The position numbers and the translations under genes were made by a program. This document shows, piece after piece, positions 40,719-49,663 of a DNA stretch of 64,000 bases (positions are counted from its first letter, which is position 1; every line of letters starts with the position of its first letter). This DNA comes from G963676655 sp963676655 (lineage in GTDB: Bacteria > Verrucomicrobiota > Lentisphaeria > Victivallales > Victivallaceae). The stretch lies in the NCBI GenBank assembly GCA_963676655.2, contig CAXXKX010000005.1:186001-250000 (forward strand), in the 5' to 3' direction. A model generated the notes under the pieces. The model saw only the letters and a program-made list of their open reading frames with translations, was not told the DNA's origin and did not search any database.

Positions 40719-41237
40719 ATGCTGACCGCCGGGGGAAAGCCCCGGCCCCGCGTCTCTGAAAAGGGTAAAAAATTGGATATTGTGAAAGAGGTAATTATCC
40801 CGCTCGGGAGTGCGGTTCTGGGCTCCGGAATTGTCGGTGCGGTTCTGGGCTGGGGCTTGAATAGCCTGGCCAAACGACACGACGATCTGTCGAAAGAGGT
40901 CAAAAGCCTTCGCGATGAGAAGATTGTCAAAATGGAAAAGTCGCTCGAAAAAGAGGATAAAAATCTGAAAGACGATCTGCATAAGACCGAAGTTGACCTC
41001 AATAAAAAGATTGACAAGGTCGAAAGCAATCTCGACCGGCATAAAGAGGCCGACGTCTCGCAGCAGGTACTGACCGAACTTAAAACCCTCAATAATACCA
41101 CTTCCCGCACCGACGCCCGCGTTGCTAAAATCGCCGAGGATACAGCCAGCCAGGCCGCCCAGATTCAGGCGAATAAAGAATATATCGGTAATCTTGATGA
41201 TTCATTCCAGAAGCACAAAGCAAAGGAGACACACTAA
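40719..41237 (+). CDS. DUF2730-like (Mu gp25) membrane-anchored coiled-coil protein
   Basis: A 172-residue protein. ATG 40719 follows AAGGG. One transmembrane segment (VIIPLGSAVLGSGIVGAVLG) near residue 30 is followed by a very long coiled coil (DDLSKEVKSLRDEKIVKMEK through DRHKEADVSQQ). This matches the Mu gp25/DUF2730 layout and position before the gp26- and gp27-like genes. Its role in the phage is unknown. The stop overlaps the next start (TAATG). Confidence 0.7.
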   Translation: MLTAGGKPRPRVSEKGKKLDIVKEVIIPLGSAVLGSGIVGAVLGWGLNSLAKRHDDLSKEVKSLRDEKIVKMEKSLEKEDKNLKDDLHKTEVDLNKKIDKVESNLDRHKEADVSQQVLTELKTLNNTTSRTDARVAKIAEDTASQAAQIQANKEYIGNLDDSFQKHKAKETH

Positions 41238-41524
41238 TGAGCGCGAAAACTTACTTGTTACGACAGGGCATTCTTGAGGCTATGAAATTTTACGGGTCGG
41301 ATATGGCCTCGAACATCAGCGATATCGCCTTGCACCCCCAGGTTCAACTGCTCCGGGTTGCTGAAGACGCGATCAGCGAACAACTCGAGGAACTTGCCGG
41401 GATGGGGTACGTCGAACGCTGCCCCGGTTTCGGGGGCGGCTACTTCAAAATTACCACGCTTGGACTTCAGCAGGTCAGCCCGGAGTTTCCAACCGATCCG
41501 TTTATATCCGGGAGACCGGCATAA
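41237..41524 (+). CDS. small winged-helix-like protein (Mu gp26 position)
   Basis: A 95-residue protein with a winged-helix look: LLRQGILEAMKFYGSDMASN, EDAISEQLEELAGMGYVERC, then a wing GGGYFKITTLGLQQV. It sits exactly where Mu has gp26, between DUF2730- and DUF3486-type genes. One-base overlaps with both neighbours (TAATG) indicate a packed operon. Confidence 0.65.
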   Translation: MSAKTYLLRQGILEAMKFYGSDMASNISDIALHPQVQLLRVAEDAISEQLEELAGMGYVERCPGFGGGYFKITTLGLQQVSPEFPTDPFISGRPA

Positions 41525-42129
41525 TGGCCAGGGCCAGAAATAACATTACCCGGCTGCCGTTTGAAATTCGCGTTGGAGTTATCGCGGGAATGCTGGCTGA
41601 CGGCGCTACTTATGATGAAGTTCGCGATAACCCGGCGGTTGCCGCTGCCTGCCGTGATCGCGGTGGTGTACAACTGCATAACTGCTCGTTTCTGGCCTAT
41701 CGCAAAAGTAAAGAATATCAGGACGCGCTTGCCGCCAAAAGGCAAAGCAATCAGCGCTTTATAGCCAAGCGGATCAAGGCGATGTCAATCGGCGAGGCTC
41801 ACGGCGTCGACAGCGTGATCAAGGTTACTGAAGCAACCCTGGTTGAGCAACTCCAGGAACTGATCGACAACGCGGAAGACGACGAACTGACCCTCGGCGC
41901 GATGTCGAAGGCCGCCGCGATCCTCAACAACCTGAAACAGTCGAAAGCCGAAACCCGTCTCCTGAAACTCCAGCGCGAAAATGAAAATTTAAAAACCGAA
42001 CTCGCCGCCCAGAAAGAAAAATACGAGGGCATAATCGAAAACCTGACCGGGAAGCAGAATCAAAAGGTCGATCCGGCGGCGGTGCAGAATCAACTTGACG
42101 ACATATTGGGGCTCAACAAGAAAAAATGA
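41524..42129 (+). CDS. DUF3486-like small terminase-type protein (Mu gp27)
   Basis: A 201-residue protein. The N-terminal HTH begins ITRLPFEIRVGVIAGMLADG then ATYDEVRDNPAV, the pattern of DUF3486 (Mu gp27). A long coiled coil follows (KQSKAETRLLKLQRENENLK). It lies directly before the large terminase gene and overlaps it by ATGA, so it probably acts as the small terminase subunit. Confidence 0.75.
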   Translation: MARARNNITRLPFEIRVGVIAGMLADGATYDEVRDNPAVAAACRDRGGVQLHNCSFLAYRKSKEYQDALAAKRQSNQRFIAKRIKAMSIGEAHGVDSVIKVTEATLVEQLQELIDNAEDDELTLGAMSKAAAILNNLKQSKAETRLLKLQRENENLKTELAAQKEKYEGIIENLTGKQNQKVDPAAVQNQLDDILGLNKKK

Positions 42130-43517
42130 CACAAGAGACGCCATATTTTTTGCCTTACCAGGAAAACTGGATCCTCGACGAATCCGAACTGAAGCTTTAT
42201 CCGAAATCACGCCGGGTCGGGATCACTTACGGCACCAGTTACCGGTCGCACAAAAAATGTATGGAACGGCCTAATTTTACGCAATGGGTTACCAGCCGCG
42301 ATATCCTGACGGCAAAAGAGTTCGTAACCGATTACATCGCGAAATGGGCCAAGGCGGCAAACGCGGTGGCCAAAGGGCTGGCCGGGGATAACGCCCAGGT
42401 GGTGGACGAACTGCACGGAATCACGGCGTTTGTGGTTGAATATGAAGCGACCGGCAGCCGGGTTGTTTCATTGTCGAGCACACCCGAAGCTTTCGCGGGA
42501 AAAGGCGGAGACGTGCTGATTGACGAGGCGGACCTGCACAAAGACAGCGGCAAAGTAATCGACATGGCGCTGCCGTGTACGACCTGGGGCGGCCAGTTGG
42601 AAGTGGTCTCCGCGCTGAAAGTCGACGGCAACGCGAACAGCCCGTTTTGCAGGCTGATGAAAGACGTCGAAACCGGCGGCAACCCGCAGGGCTGGAGTTA
42701 TCACAAAACGAATATTTTACAGGCGGTCGAGCAGGGATTTGTCGAGAAGCTGAACGAAGTCACCGGCCGGAATTACATCCGGTCCGGATGGTTGGAGAAA
42801 ATGCGGGCAAAGTGCCGCAGCCAGGAAGCCTGGGACAGCCAGTACATGATTATCCCGCAGGACGCGGGCGGCTCGCTGTTGAGCTACGAATTGATAGGCC
42901 AGGCCGAAAACGACAAGTGCCCGATCGATCCGCGCGGCGCGACCTACATCGGAATGGATATCGGCCGAAAACACGACTTGACGGTAATCTGGCAGCTTTG
43001 CCGTCTCGGCGATGTCTTCTGGACGACAAAATTAAAAGTCCTGGAAAAAACGCCGTTCCGCGATCAGCTGGACGTGCTGTGCCGGATACTGGAACGCGAA
43101 CGCGTGACGCGCTGCTGCATTGACGCGACCGGGATCGGCGCGATGCTGGCCGAAGAGGCGCAGCGGCGCTTCGGAGAATACAAAGTTGAAGCAGTCGGCT
43201 TTACCGCCGCCGCCAAAGACGAAATGGCAAACCTGATGTTGCAGCGTTTCCAGGACGCGCAGGTCAGAATCCCGCAGAACCGGGAAATCCGGGAAGATTT
43301 GCACAAAGTGGCCAAGGTCGTTACCGCCGCCGGGAATATCCGCTATCAGGCTGAAAGTGACGATGCCGGACACGCCGACCGTTTCTGGGCATTGGCGCTG
43401 GCGCTGCTGGCCGCCGGGAACGATTCCGGAGTTGCAGACGCGCTGGAGATCAAAGATGATTCCCGTTACGGGCGGGGTGACGAATACGACCAGGTCTACG
43501 GCAGTGACCGCTATTGA
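42126..43517 (+). CDS. terminase large subunit (Mu gp28-like)
   Basis: A 463-residue packaging motor. The ATPase half has an adenine/Walker A region KSRRVGITYGTS (the R-x-x-G-I-T variant seen in Mu-type terminases) and Walker B GDVLIDEADLHK. The RNase-H-like nuclease half has metal ligands in IGMDIGRKHDLTV, CIDATGIGAML and DAGHADRFWALALALL. Mu packages by headful cutting in host DNA outside the prophage ends; the same would be expected here. Confidence 0.9.
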   Translation: MTQETPYFLPYQENWILDESELKLYPKSRRVGITYGTSYRSHKKCMERPNFTQWVTSRDILTAKEFVTDYIAKWAKAANAVAKGLAGDNAQVVDELHGITAFVVEYEATGSRVVSLSSTPEAFAGKGGDVLIDEADLHKDSGKVIDMALPCTTWGGQLEVVSALKVDGNANSPFCRLMKDVETGGNPQGWSYHKTNILQAVEQGFVEKLNEVTGRNYIRSGWLEKMRAKCRSQEAWDSQYMIIPQDAGGSLLSYELIGQAENDKCPIDPRGATYIGMDIGRKHDLTVIWQLCRLGDVFWTTKLKVLEKTPFRDQLDVLCRILERERVTRCCIDATGIGAMLAEEAQRRFGEYKVEAVGFTAAAKDEMANLMLQRFQDAQVRIPQNREIREDLHKVAKVVTAAGNIRYQAESDDAGHADRFWALALALLAAGNDSGVADALEIKDDSRYGRGDEYDQVYGSDRY

Positions 43518-43527
43518 ACAAAAACAA

Positions 43528-43592
43528 TCGCCGTTCGGAGTCCGGCTCCCACGGAAACAATCGCCGTTCGGAGGTTGGCTCCCACGGTACTA
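43528..43592. repeat. tandem pair of palindromic repeats
   Basis: AACAATCGCCGTTCGGAGTC then CGGCTCCCACGG, repeated at once with AGGTTGG in place of AGTCCGG. The only gap between terminase and portal genes is this element, and the portal start lies 13 bp after it. Confidence 0.85.
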
Positions 43593-43604
43593 AATGGAGG
43601 TTTT

Positions 43605-45287
43605 ATGAATTGGTTAACTAACGTTTATCATCGGTTCGCGCCGATGAAAAGTCCGGAGAGTTCCGGCGGGAAAACCGCGCCGAAATCCACGAGCGCCCAG
43701 GAATTTGACGAACTTTTCGAGTCCTGGAACTCGCTGACCGGCGTCAAGTTGACCGGGACGCGGATTCAGAGCATTTTAAAAGACGCTGACGCGGGCAACT
43801 GCTCCGACCAGGCGGCATTGATCGAGGTTATCCAGGAAGCGGAACCGATTATTGGGGGTCACCTGGATACCAGGAAACGCGCGGCGCTGGCCGTGCCGTG
43901 GCGGATCGAGGGCGGCAGCCAAAAGGACCGGGACGATTTAACCAGGATGTTCGAACGGATCAAAATCCAGAAGCTTCGCCGCCACTTGCTCGACGCTATC
44001 GCCCAGGGTTACGCCTGTGCCGGGTTGATCTGGAAACCCGGCGGCGGCGAGATTACCGGCTGGACCGAGGTACACCCGACAAACATCCTGTTCGACGGCG
44101 GCAGCAATGCCGGATTGTTGACCCGGTCTGGAGAAAAGGCGCTGGCGGTCTGGCATCCGAATCAATTCCTGATGCACATTCATAAAGCCAAACCGGGCCT
44201 GCCGTGCCGGGGCGCGCTGCTCCGGACCTTGATCTGGAGTTACTTTTTTAAATTTTACGGCGTCAGGGATTACGCCAGGTTTATCGAGCGGTTTGGAATG
44301 CCGTTTATCGTTGCCAAGTTAAGCGATGACGATTTCTCTAACGATGAGAAGACTGCCCGGATTATTAACGCGATCCGTGCGCTCGGCAGCTCCGGCGTCG
44401 CGGCGGTAACCAAAGCGACTGATCTGGAAAATCAGGCGGTAGCCGCTGGCGGTAAAGCTGAATTTTTCAACTGGTTCAAATATCTGGATGACGTTTTCGC
44501 GCTGGTGATCCTGGGCCAGATAGCTTCGAGTAAGGAAGCCAACGGCATGAGCAACGGTGATCTGCAAAGCGACGTCAAAGATGACCTGACCGCGTCCGAC
44601 AGCGAAATGATGGAGGAAAGCTTTAACACCGGATTGGTTCAGCCACTGGACCGGTTCCGAAACGGTCGGGAAACCGGGCTCCACATTATTTTCGCGTCGG
44701 AACCGGCCGAAGATTTACAAGACAAAGCCGACCTGGTGACAAAGCTGGCCGGGGCCGGTTACAAAGCCAAACGCGACTGGGTCGAAAAAGTTTTCGAAAT
44801 CCCGCTGCAAGAGGAAAAAGAACCGGAAGTCGACAAAGATAAATCCCAAACGCTTAAAACGCGCGAAAAATCGCCGAAGAGCCCCGACCCGTCCGATGAC
44901 CCGGATAAGGCGTTAAACGCGCTTTCTGATGCTGATGTGGCCAATCCAGGGCCGAATATGGCGAATGCCTTAATTGCGAAAGAGGAGCTGATCGCGCAGC
45001 TGACGGAAAACACGCTTCGGGAACTCTTCGTCAACAGCGACACGATGACGGAATTCTATTTTCCGCTGACGGCCGCGATCCGGAGCAGCTTTAAAGAAGT
45101 TGACCCGAACGATCCCGAGCTCGTCGAAAAGTTTGTCGCGGCCACTGACGGCTTCTTTGAAAAATATCCGTCGCTTTACGAAGAATTCGACAGTTCCGGA
45201 CTGGAGAAAGCCGTTTCCGGCGCGATGCTGGCGGCCAACGTCAACGGCTATACCAACGCCAAAAACTTAACGAAAGGTTCAAAATGA
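43605..45287 (+). CDS. portal protein (Mu gp29-like, DUF935)
   Basis: A 560-residue DUF935 portal. ATG 43605 follows TGGAGG; an upstream in-frame start lies in the repeat. Family marks are IQSILKDADAGNCSDQAALI, DTRKRAALAVPWRIEGG, IAQGYACAGLIWKP, IWSYFFKFYGVRDYARFIER then FGMPFIVAKL, and ILGQIASSKEANGMSNGDLQ. The C-terminal part has a charged linker and a helical domain (about 430-560) that may contact a head component. It overlaps the protease gene by ATGA. Confidence 0.9.
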   Translation: MNWLTNVYHRFAPMKSPESSGGKTAPKSTSAQEFDELFESWNSLTGVKLTGTRIQSILKDADAGNCSDQAALIEVIQEAEPIIGGHLDTRKRAALAVPWRIEGGSQKDRDDLTRMFERIKIQKLRRHLLDAIAQGYACAGLIWKPGGGEITGWTEVHPTNILFDGGSNAGLLTRSGEKALAVWHPNQFLMHIHKAKPGLPCRGALLRTLIWSYFFKFYGVRDYARFIERFGMPFIVAKLSDDDFSNDEKTARIINAIRALGSSGVAAVTKATDLENQAVAAGGKAEFFNWFKYLDDVFALVILGQIASSKEANGMSNGDLQSDVKDDLTASDSEMMEESFNTGLVQPLDRFRNGRETGLHIIFASEPAEDLQDKADLVTKLAGAGYKAKRDWVEKVFEIPLQEEKEPEVDKDKSQTLKTREKSPKSPDPSDDPDKALNALSDADVANPGPNMANALIAKEELIAQLTENTLRELFVNSDTMTEFYFPLTAAIRSSFKEVDPNDPELVEKFVAATDGFFEKYPSLYEEFDSSGLEKAVSGAMLAANVNGYTNAKNLTKGSK

Positions 45288-46360
45288 AAATTACCGATCT
45301 GAAAAGATATATCGTTCTCAGCGCGGCGCCACTTTTTGAAATTGGCGAGGAAATCCCGGAGGAATTTCCGGTATTTGAATACGGCAAAACCGAATTCATT
45401 AAAGACGGCAAGCCCGATTTTTATACATTCAGCGAGAGCGACGCGGATAATATCATTGCGCTTTTTGCCAGGAAAGGCAACGACGGGATTATCGACTACG
45501 AACACCAGCTGCTGCGTTCAATGTTTAACGGGTTGCCGGTCCCTGCCGCCGCCTGGATCAAGAGAGTTTACAAAATGCCCGACGGTCTTTGGTGTTCCGC
45601 CTCCTGGACACCAAAGGCCCGAGGGTTTCTGGAGAACGGGGAGTATAAATATATCTCGCCGGTTTTCAAGGCTTCCAGAACAGGGAAAAATATCACTGAA
45701 TTATTCAATATTTCACTAACCGCCAGACCGTCGACGAATAACCAGCGAAGTTTGATAGCCGCTGACGATTTTACCGAAGGCTTTGACGGGCTCGAAACAA
45801 ATAAACAACCAAAAAGAGGAAGCAAAATGAACGAAATTCTGCTTTTGCTCGGACTGACGGCGCTGGCCGATTCCGACGATCAGGCCGCGATTAACAGCGG
45901 CATGAAAACCGCAATCCAGGGGCTCCTGGACGGCAAAAAGGCAACCGACGATTTCCTGGCGCTGCATGACGCTGACTGCCTGGATGTCGTAACCGCGAAG
46001 ATCGGCCAGATGGTTCCGGCCACTGAAAAGATCGATCTCGAGAATAAAATCAAACAGCGCGACGCTGATGACGCGGTTATGCAGTATCTCTCGGACGGCA
46101 AACTGACGGACGCTCAGAAAGACTCCGCGAAAGTTTTCGCGCTGAACGATCTGGAGGCGTTCAAAAAATTCTATGACGCCGCTCCGGTAATCGTGCCGAA
46201 TAACAACGGCGTAACCAACCTGGAAAATCCAAACGGCGGTGACGGCGACGACAGCGAAGTAAAAGCGTTGTCCGACTCGGAAATTGAGATTCTGGGTAAT
46301 CTCGGCCTCGAGGGAGATGCTCTCAAGGCAGCCGCTAAAGACCTTAAGAAAGGAGCGTAA
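45284..46360 (+). CDS. prohead protease/scaffold (Mu gpI-like)
   Basis: A 358-residue protein. The N-terminal half is the Mu-I-type protease: APLFEIGEEIPEEFPVFEYG, GIIDYEHQLL (candidate His), AAAWIKRVYKMPDGLWCSAS, KYISPVFKASRTG and NISLTARPSTNNQ. The second half is an acidic, helical scaffold. A strong internal start at 45827 would make the scaffold separately. In Mu the I gene encloses the scaffold gene Z in the same way. Confidence 0.87.
   Translation: MKITDLKRYIVLSAAPLFEIGEEIPEEFPVFEYGKTEFIKDGKPDFYTFSESDADNIIALFARKGNDGIIDYEHQLLRSMFNGLPVPAAAWIKRVYKMPDGLWCSASWTPKARGFLENGEYKYISPVFKASRTGKNITELFNISLTARPSTNNQRSLIAADDFTEGFDGLETNKQPKRGSKMNEILLLLGLTALADSDDQAAINSGMKTAIQGLLDGKKATDDFLALHDADCLDVVTAKIGQMVPATEKIDLENKIKQRDADDAVMQYLSDGKLTDAQKDSAKVFALNDLEAFKKFYDAAPVIVPNNNGVTNLENPNGGDGDDSEVKALSDSEIEILGNLGLEGDALKAAAKDLKKGA
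45827..46360 (+). CDS. nested scaffold protein within the protease gene (Mu gpZ-like)
   Basis: In-frame ATG at codon 182 of the protease gene, preceded by AAGAGGAAGC at a good distance. It would give a 177-residue protein, MNEILLLLGLTALADSDDQA... to ...DLKKGA, which is acidic and helical. The linker just before it (ETNKQPKRGSK) is a plausible domain border. Separate expression is inferred from the Mu precedent and the ribosome site. Confidence 0.65.
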   Translation: MNEILLLLGLTALADSDDQAAINSGMKTAIQGLLDGKKATDDFLALHDADCLDVVTAKIGQMVPATEKIDLENKIKQRDADDAVMQYLSDGKLTDAQKDSAKVFALNDLEAFKKFYDAAPVIVPNNNGVTNLENPNGGDGDDSEVKALSDSEIEILGNLGLEGDALKAAAKDLKKGA

Positions 46361-46363
46361 ATC

Positions 46364-46990
46364 ATGGCTGAACTCACTGCGAACCTGAAAACTTTTGAGC
46401 GGCAGATCAATCTGCGCCGTTTTCCTGTCAAGGATGGCGAAATCATGTATGCAGGCGGCATCGGCGCGGTCAATACGTCCACCGGCGAAGCCGAAATGGC
46501 GTCCGACAGTGCGAACCTGGTTGTCGGCGGCCGCGTCGAATCTTATATCGACAATACCAACGACGGCCTTTACGTCAACTTGAAAGTTGGCTGTTTCCGC
46601 TGGAACAATTCGGAGACAAACGCGGTTACCGTCGCTAACCTGAACCGGATCGTCTATATCGAAGATGACAACACGATCAGCTCCAACCCGGGAGATAACG
46701 CGGTTATCGCCGGGGTTCTGGTCGAAATCGAAACCGCCGGTGTCTGGGTTGACAATACCCCGAGCGGTATTGCCGCCGCCCTCGGCATTATTCTGCCGGA
46801 ATCCGCTTTCAGCCAGGCGGATGCCGTTGCCGACTTGACTGATAACAGCAGCGGAACCAGCGGAGGTGATACAATTGCTGAAGTCACCGACGTCGCTTCC
46901 GCCGCTAACGCGATTGCTACCCTCGCCGCCAAGTTTAACGCCACTTTGGCAGAGCTTCGCCAGGGCAGCTTTATCGCAACGGCTGAGTAA
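46364..46990 (+). CDS. head decoration-like protein
   Basis: A 208-residue protein. The N-terminal 120 residues look like a capsid cement/DUF2190-type beta domain (FPVKDGEIMYAGGIGAVNTS, VVGGRVESYIDNTNDGLYVN, DNAVIAGVLVEIETAGVWVD). The C-terminus is helical (ASAANAIATLAAKFNATLAE) and may trimerise like a head fibre. It lies between scaffold and major head genes, the usual place for a decoration protein. Confidence 0.65.
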   Translation: MAELTANLKTFERQINLRRFPVKDGEIMYAGGIGAVNTSTGEAEMASDSANLVVGGRVESYIDNTNDGLYVNLKVGCFRWNNSETNAVTVANLNRIVYIEDDNTISSNPGDNAVIAGVLVEIETAGVWVDNTPSGIAAALGIILPESAFSQADAVADLTDNSSGTSGGDTIAEVTDVASAANAIATLAAKFNATLAELRQGSFIATAE

Positions 46991-47019
46991 TTAACCTCTA
47001 GTCCGGAAAGGAAATACAA

Positions 47020-47922
47020 ATGGATATTAACAGAGGAAATATGAACGCCCTCTTTGCCGGGTTCAAAAGCAATTTTCAAGAGGGTATGGGAATGGCAGAT
47101 AAAAGCTATCTGCGCTTCACCACTACCGTCAAATCTACTCATGCGTCAGAAATCTTTCCGTTCCTGGAACGTTTCGGCGGTATGCGCGAGTGGATCGGCG
47201 ACCGGCAGATCAAATCCGTCGCCAGCCATAAGTATACCATCGTTAACGACGAATTCGAGGATACCGTCGGCGTCAAGCGCAACGACATTGAGGACGATTC
47301 TTACGGCCTGTATAAACCGATCCTCGAAGATCTGGGCTTTAACGCCGAAGACCTCTGGCGGGAACTGGCTGAGGCGGCTTTGTCCGGCGGCTTTGCGGCC
47401 GAATGGATTGACGAGCTGGCCTTTTTCAGCGATACCAGAACCTACGGCGAGAATACGATCGCGAATCTCGGTTCCGCCGCTTTGAGCGCGACGGCATTTA
47501 ACGCGGCTCAAACCGCGATGATGCAGTATAAAGGGCATAACGGCAAATATCTGGGAGTTAAGCCCGATCTGCTGGTTGTCGGCCCGAGCAACAGGGGAAC
47601 CGCTTTCGATATCCTGAAAAACGAACTGGTTATCAAAACTTCCGGCAGCAACGCCGGGGTTATTCAGAACCAGAATGCGTTCGAGGGAACCGTCGACTAC
47701 CTGGTTGTCGACAGCCTGGGATCGGAATGGTACCTGGCTTCGACCAAACGGCCACTGAAGCCTGTCGGCGTTCAACAGCGTGTTATGCCGACCCTGACTA
47801 AAATGGATCAGGAAACCGATGAAAACGTATTCATGAAAAGTCAGATAATCTACGGCACCCGGGCGCGTGGCGCCGGATTCCTGACGTTCCCGCACTTGAT
47901 CTATGCAAGTGATCCGTCTTAA
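47020..47922 (+). CDS. major head protein (Mu gpT-like)
   Basis: A 300-residue Mu-T-type capsid protein. Features: MNALFAGFKSNFQEGMGMAD, EIFPFLERFGGMREWIGDRQ, then IKSVASHKYTIVNDEFEDTV, GVKRNDIEDDSYGLYKPILE, FFSDTRTYGEN, and KPDLLVVGPSNRGTAFDILK. The last part (FMKSQIIYGTRARGAGFLTF) closes the fold. It should be the most abundant late product; a strong hairpin follows the gene. Confidence 0.9.
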   Translation: MDINRGNMNALFAGFKSNFQEGMGMADKSYLRFTTTVKSTHASEIFPFLERFGGMREWIGDRQIKSVASHKYTIVNDEFEDTVGVKRNDIEDDSYGLYKPILEDLGFNAEDLWRELAEAALSGGFAAEWIDELAFFSDTRTYGENTIANLGSAALSATAFNAAQTAMMQYKGHNGKYLGVKPDLLVVGPSNRGTAFDILKNELVIKTSGSNAGVIQNQNAFEGTVDYLVVDSLGSEWYLASTKRPLKPVGVQQRVMPTLTKMDQETDENVFMKSQIIYGTRARGAGFLTFPHLIYASDPS

Positions 47923-47946
47923 TCGTTAACCTCCTTTTTTGTTAGT

Positions 47947-47970
47947 GGGTTCCGGCTTTGGCCGGAACCC
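47947..47970 (+). promoter_or_regulatory. strong hairpin after the major head gene
   Basis: Perfect 10-bp stem GGGTTCCGGC - TTTG - GCCGGAACCC without a following T run. It may act as an mRNA-stabilising or partial attenuation signal that sets head protein above downstream tail proteins. Confidence 0.6.
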
Positions 47971-47988
47971 CGTTCAGGAGTATGAATT

Positions 47989-48414
47989 ATGAGCTATATC
48001 ACATTTGAAGACGTAACGGATCGAATTCCGTTGGCCAACCTGGAGAAGCTTTGCAAGGTTTCCGGAGACGAACTGACGGAAATGGTCGACGCGATAATCG
48101 GCCAGGCCGAAAGCACGGTCAACGGTTACGCCGCGAGTAAATACGCGTTACCGCTGCCGGTCTCGCCGCTGCCCGGGCGCTGGAGCCTGGCGATCGCGGA
48201 ACACGAAATTTACAAACTCGGCCCAGGCGGCACGGTGCCGGAAAAAATTCGCAAAGGGTTTGAAGACACAATGAAAGAGCTGCGCGATCTGGCCGCCGGG
48301 ACAATCTCGCTGCCGGTCGGCGACGACGGGACGGAACCGGAACAAAAGGTCGGGGCCGCGATCAAAGTCGCGAGCAATACGATGATAATGGGTGATTCAA
48401 TTTACGGATACTGA
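47989..48414 (+). CDS. DUF1320 protein (Mu gp36-like)
   Basis: A 141-residue DUF1320 protein: MSYITFEDVTDRIPLANLEK, IIGQAESTVNGYAASKYALP and LAIAEHEIYKL. Members sit at the head-tail junction and are thought to be connectors or completion proteins. It follows the major head gene, as in Mu. Confidence 0.87.
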   Translation: MSYITFEDVTDRIPLANLEKLCKVSGDELTEMVDAIIGQAESTVNGYAASKYALPLPVSPLPGRWSLAIAEHEIYKLGPGGTVPEKIRKGFEDTMKELRDLAAGTISLPVGDDGTEPEQKVGAAIKVASNTMIMGDSIYGY

Positions 48415-48559
48415 ATTTAACCACTGAAAGCACGGAAAACACGGAGTTTTTTTATTAAGTAAGGTTCAAAAGGAATACTTTCCTTTTCCAACATTCCTAA
48501 TTTCTAATTGCCCTTCGCTATGCTCGCGCTTATATATATCCTAATTTCTAATTATAAAA
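48415..48559. repeat. dispersed repeat cluster
   Basis: TTAACCACTGAAAGCACGGA then AAACACGGAG (CACG family) is followed by CCTAATTTCTAATTGCCC, CTTCGCTATGCTCGCGC and a second CCTAATTTCTAATT. No gene. Confidence 0.7.
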
Positions 48560-49111
48560 ATGACAACGATAACCATAACACCGGATACAACTTCGCTGCA
48601 AACAATTGCCGGACACGTTTCAAACCCCTCGGAACGACGCGAGCTCTTCGCGATGATCAGGGGCGCGATGAAAAACTCACTAAAAAAAGCGGCCCTGGCG
48701 AAAAAGAAAAGCGGTTTTTGGCTTGAGGTAGCCAAGACTGTCACCGGCGAATCGGACGCGAATTCGGCAATCGCCGGGGCGACTCATCCGGCGGCGGCGA
48801 TCCGGCAATTCGGCGGCACGATCAGCGCGCCCGGTCAGGACTCGCTTGCCACCGGCGCGAAATACCTGTCGATCCCGGTAAGCGACCGGGCAAAAGGCAA
48901 AAGCCCTAAGCAATTCCCCGACCTGTTTTTTGTAATGGCCAGCGGCGGCGGGAAATATTTATTCGACGCGGCCCATGAGGGCGAATTGATGTACGTGCTG
49001 AAAAAATCCGTGACCCATCCGGCCGATCCGTGGGTGCCGTCAGAATCCCAAATCGGAAAAGACCTCCGGAAAGCAACTAAAGCCTGGCTGGACAGCCGGA
49101 AAAGAAATTGA
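48560..49111 (+). CDS. virion morphogenesis/tail-completion-like protein (Mu gpG type)
   Basis: A 183-residue protein. An N-terminal basic helix region (RRELFAMIRGAMKNSLKKAA) leads to THPAAAIRQFGGTISAPG and KYLSIPVSDRAKGKSPKQFP, with PWVPSESQIGKDLRKATKAW at the end. The RQFGGTI and late helix pattern match the phage virion morphogenesis family (Mu gpG / P2 gpS). Position between gp36- and gp37-like genes supports this. Confidence 0.72.
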   Translation: MTTITITPDTTSLQTIAGHVSNPSERRELFAMIRGAMKNSLKKAALAKKKSGFWLEVAKTVTGESDANSAIAGATHPAAAIRQFGGTISAPGQDSLATGAKYLSIPVSDRAKGKSPKQFPDLFFVMASGGGKYLFDAAHEGELMYVLKKSVTHPADPWVPSESQIGKDLRKATKAWLDSRKRN

Positions 49112-49228
49112 AGAATGAACCACGAAAAGCACAAAAAAAAACACGAAAAAGATAGTTTTGAATTTCCGCTTTGCGGAATAATAAATTCGTGACATTCGTG
49201 CGATTCGTGGCCAAAAAAGGATAAGAAA
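49112..49228. repeat. long CACGAA/TTCGTG composite repeat
   Basis: AACCACGAAAAGCACAAAAA ... AATTTCCGCTTTGCGGAAT ... TTCGTGACATTCGTGCGATT then CGTGGCC. Its ends are inverted (CCACGAA/TTCGTGG). A similar copy of about 100 bp lies at 51291-51394. Confidence 0.8.
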
Positions 49229-49663
49229 ATGTCAAGATTAGCGCCGATTAGTAAAACTGAACCAATTCTGGATTTTGTTAAATCAAAACTTGCCGCGTTA
49301 AAAACATCAGAAAATGAGAATCGGTTTTCGCAAATCGAAAAATTCCCGGGAACCAGCGCGGAGGCGTTGTTCGAGTTTTTGCCGGCGCTTTCGATGCCCG
49401 CCGTCGCGATCGTTTACGGCGGCTCCGACGTCGCTAATTTTCCGCTGCGGAAACTTTACGTGTCGATCGCAATCGTAACGGAAGCGTACGCGATCGATGA
49501 CGCGGAGAATTTGCGCGCCCATATCGACGCGGTAATAACCGAACTCGATGAGCAGTTGGCCGACGACGTTAAATACGAAGTTATCGGCGATAAAGCGTTC
49601 GACCTCCCGGGAAGCCCGACCCTGGCCGCCGCGTTTGTCGACCTTGAAATAAGAGACCACTAA
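49229..49663 (+). CDS. Mu gp37-like protein (DUF1834)
   Basis: A 144-residue protein with MPAVAIVYGGSDVANFPLRK, LYVSIAIVTEAYAIDDAENL and HIDAVITELDEQL, resembling the gp37/DUF1834 tail-terminator-like family. Codons 32-36 lie on the 13-mer GGTTTTCGCAAAT (49323-49335), which is identical to the boxes at the prophage ends. Confidence 0.7.
   Translation: MSRLAPISKTEPILDFVKSKLAALKTSENENRFSQIEKFPGTSAEALFEFLPALSMPAVAIVYGGSDVANFPLRKLYVSIAIVTEAYAIDDAENLRAHIDAVITELDEQLADDVKYEVIGDKAFDLPGSPTLAAAFVDLEIRDH

Noticed and set aside
40463..41110. 215-codon minus-strand frame opposite the DUF2730-like gene
   Set aside because: Ser/Arg-rich antisense of a coiled coil; it also runs through repeat DNA and is on the wrong strand for the late operon.
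42575..43123. 182-codon frame in +2 of the terminase gene
   Set aside because: Arg-rich alternate-frame shadow of a terminase with conserved motifs.
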